Source: Limnoglobus sp.
GTDB taxonomy: Bacteria; Planctomycetota; Planctomycetia; Gemmatales; Gemmataceae
Direction of reading: 5' to 3'
DNA: 7,612 bases
Assembly (NCBI GenBank): GCA_025353985.1
Contig: JANXNT010000813.1
Coordinates: 1-7,612, forward strand
Under the pieces are notes generated by a model. It was not told the origin of the DNA. It made no database searches and saw nothing but the letters and a program-made list of their open reading frames with translations. Position numbers and translations under genes: made by a program. Positions 6,062-7,612 of the stretch are shown piece by piece. The number at the start of each line of letters is the position of its first letter. Positions within the stretch are counted from its first letter, which is position 1.

Positions 6062-7369
6062 TTAAAACACGAATTGGAGCCGCGTCAGCAGTGTGTCTTG
6101 GCTCTTCAGCAGACCGTCGGGACCGTTGCCGAGTTTCACTTTGCGGTCGAACCAGACGTGCTCCCAGTTGAACTGGATTCGCGTCCATTTGTTCAAGTAC
6201 CAGTTGTAGCCAAGTGTCATTTCCGTCGCGCCGTTGCTGACCGTTGTCGGGTCTGCGAGGCGGCTGGCGAAGATACGTTCGCCCGCCTGAATTCGGGACA
6301 CGCGGCTCACGAGTTCCCACGCGCCGTAGCCACTGCCGGTAAGTGGGTCGAACGGTCGACGCGGGGCAATTTGTTGGGTGTAACTCGTACGTTCTTCGCC
6401 CGTAAGCAAGTACGTCGATTGCGCGTAAAAGCCATCGAACGGGATCGTTTGCGATGTGCCGGTCGCGGTGCGCAGTCTTTGGGACATGTAGAAATATTGT
6501 GCGGACATGCCGAAACTTCCCGTGAAATATGCCACCTCCGGGCTAACGCGAAATCGTCCGCCGTCGGCCAGCACGCCGCTGTTGAACTGCAAGAACGTGA
6601 CGCCGTCAGGGGTTCGCAAACTTGTTGGGTTCACCGGCTCGCGCTGGTTGCCGTACCCGGCGGCGATGCCGAACTGCAACCGCTGAAACAAGCTGCCATC
6701 GCGTGTGGCAAACGGCCGCACCGCCACACGTGCGTTGACATCCTTCGAGTTGTTCGTGTCCGCATCGCCATCGCGCGTGCCGTTCGACACGGCTAGACCG
6801 TAATCGAGCCGTTTCTGGAAAAGATTCTGCCCGTGTGCCATCACGCCGACATCGCGGGCCGGCACCAACTGATCGATGATCGACCGCTCCATCGTCGGCG
6901 TATTGCGATCCTGAATGAGTTGCTCGTAGCTGAACGGCTGCTTGAATTTCCCGGCCGTCACTTGAAACGAATCGATGTAATGGACGTTCATGTAGCCATC
7001 GACGAGCCGCGTCGTGCCCGAGCCGAATTCGGGTAGAAACCGGAACTCGTAATACTTGAACATCGTCGCTTCGAGGCCGAATCGCGCCCGCCGAATCAGG
7101 AAGCCATCGATGTCGCGTTCGTCGCGCGGGTTGACGTACCAACGGTAATCGGCTTGGAGTTGCCCCGTAATCCGCAAGCTGAATTGCTTGTCTGCGGAGC
7201 GAAGAAAGAAGCCATCGTCCCAGCCAAAGAACGGCGCAGCCGTACTCGCTTTCGCGGGCGTTTCCGATGGCAGAGAAAGCGCAACCGGTAACAGCGGTGC
7301 CGCATCTTCCGCGTACGACACCGAATCGAATGCGAGCAACAGTCCCAGAAGGATTTGCAGCCACTTCAT
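6062..7369 (-). CDS. Outer-membrane porin of the OprO/OprP (phosphate-selective porin) family
   Basis: This 435-residue outer-membrane beta-barrel has a signal peptide at 1-20 (MKWLQILLGLLLAF..., probable cleavage after SYA, before ED). A short proline/alanine-rich linker follows to about residue 46, then the barrel. Family blocks are GFFLRSADKQFSLRITGQLQ (53-72), FLIRRARFGLEATMFKYYEF (89-108) and AGKFKQPFSYEQL (138-150). The chain ends LLTRLQFVF, with the terminal phenylalanine expected for insertion by the BAM complex. The family is named for anion and phosphate channels, but distant members, common in planctomycetes, need not be phosphate-specific. I saw no Pho-box-like sequence upstream. 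The start at 7369 has AGGAG (complement of 7378-7382) 8 nt upstream and leaves a proper signal peptide; in-frame ATGs at 7393 and 7432 would add polar residues in front. It is the first gene of the minus-strand block. Confidence 0.92.
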   Translation of the reverse strand: MKWLQILLGLLLAFDSVSYAEDAAPLLPVALSLPSETPAKASTAAPFFGWDDGFFLRSADKQFSLRITGQLQADYRWYVNPRDERDIDGFLIRRARFGLEATMFKYYEFRFLPEFGSGTTRLVDGYMNVHYIDSFQVTAGKFKQPFSYEQLIQDRNTPTMERSIIDQLVPARDVGVMAHGQNLFQKRLDYGLAVSNGTRDGDADTNNSKDVNARVAVRPFATRDGSLFQRLQFGIAAGYGNQREPVNPTSLRTPDGVTFLQFNSGVLADGGRFRVSPEVAYFTGSFGMSAQYFYMSQRLRTATGTSQTIPFDGFYAQSTYLLTGEERTSYTQQIAPRRPFDPLTGSGYGAWELVSRVSRIQAGERIFASRLADPTTVSNGATEMTLGYNWYLNKWTRIQFNWEHVWFDRKVKLGNGPDGLLKSQDTLLTRLQFVF

Positions 7370-7538
7370 CGCCACAACTCCTGACTCACGCATGTTCCAA
7401 TCTTGAGCGAAACGTCTCGCGCGATGGACCATTACCGGAAACTGTGCCGGTTATGCGGGCAATAAGGTATCGGCCGATTGGCGTGGTAACTTGAAGTGCT
7501 AACTTAACGGGGTCAGGATACTCGGCCGGAGGAATGCA
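7370..7538. promoter_or_regulatory. Divergent promoter region with two small palindromes
   Basis: These 169 bp separate the porin gene (minus) from the gene starting at 7539 (plus), so both promoters should lie here. Two symmetric sites are visible: ACCGG (7434-7438) with CCGGT (7447-7451) across 8 bp, and the perfect 10-bp palindrome ATCGGCCGAT at 7469-7478. Either could be an operator, but both are short enough to occur by chance. No confident -35/-10 pair is seen. Confidence 0.3.
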
Positions 7539-7612
7539 ATGAGTTTTCGAGAGTTCGATTTGCCGAAGGCACAACGAGACTTCGACCTGACGCTGGGGGC
7601 GGCGGAACCATT
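7539..7612 (+). CDS. 5' end of an unidentified gene, runs off the window
   Basis: An ATG at 7539 is preceded by GGAGGA (7528-7533) at 5 nt spacing, the strongest ribosome binding site in the window. The frame stays open to the last base and encodes 24 residues beginning MSFREFDLPKAQRDFDLTLG. No hydrophobic signal is present, so the product is probably cytoplasmic. The opening loosely recalls short hypothetical proteins beginning with an 'F.EF.L..V...F.LT' pattern, but too little is visible to name a family. The ATG at 7534 is rejected because it stops after two codons. Confidence 0.6.
   Translation, partial: MSFREFDLPKAQRDFDLTLGAAEP

Noticed and set aside
6606..7364. Second minus-strand frame of 252 codons within the porin gene
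   Set aside because: Out-of-phase shadow; the porin frame has a signal peptide, family motifs and a proper barrel end.

Overview
The window most likely comes from a planctomycete chromosome (Gemmata-like). This rests on style rather than on any marker gene. Gram-negative traits are present: an OprO/OprP-type beta-barrel porin with a signal peptide and a C-terminal phenylalanine. So are GC-rich codons, strong Shine-Dalgarno sites before most genes, a lysine/aspartate-rich low-complexity protein with a small conserved tail, and intergenic spaces crowded with palindromic repeats. No rRNA, tRNA, CRISPR array, integrase or transposase gene is visible.

Layout. Positions 1-404 are non-coding. They hold an imperfect array of 21-22 bp repeats at the left edge, possibly the end of a mobile element lying outside the window, and a perfect 30-bp inverted repeat with a 45-bp loop. 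At 405-1019 (+) is a SUKH/SMI1-KNR4-like protein. Positions 1020-1486 are non-coding and rich in repeats: two inverted copies of a roughly 60-bp double-hairpin element with compensatory base changes, a further hairpin with a second pairing partner, and a 13-bp direct repeat near both edges. At 1487-1735 (-) is an 82-residue hypothetical protein, divergent from an M81/MlrC-family metallopeptidase at 1894-3354 (+). A strong hairpin at 3418-3444 separates that gene from a convergent gene block.

The block on the minus strand, read from right to left, is: OprO/OprP-like porin (7369-6062), DedA membrane protein (5971-5228), glycine C-acetyltransferase Kbl (5217-3997) and an acidic/lysine-rich small protein (3959-3486). 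The gaps are 90, 10 and 37 bp, so the last three are probably one transcript and the porin may share it. A new gene starts on the plus strand at 7539 and runs out of the window.

The protein-coding genes are mostly ordinary metabolic and envelope functions. I did not find a convincing new multi-gene system. The most unusual material is in the two left-hand intergenic regions, where several distinct palindromic elements lie on either side of the SUKH-like gene.
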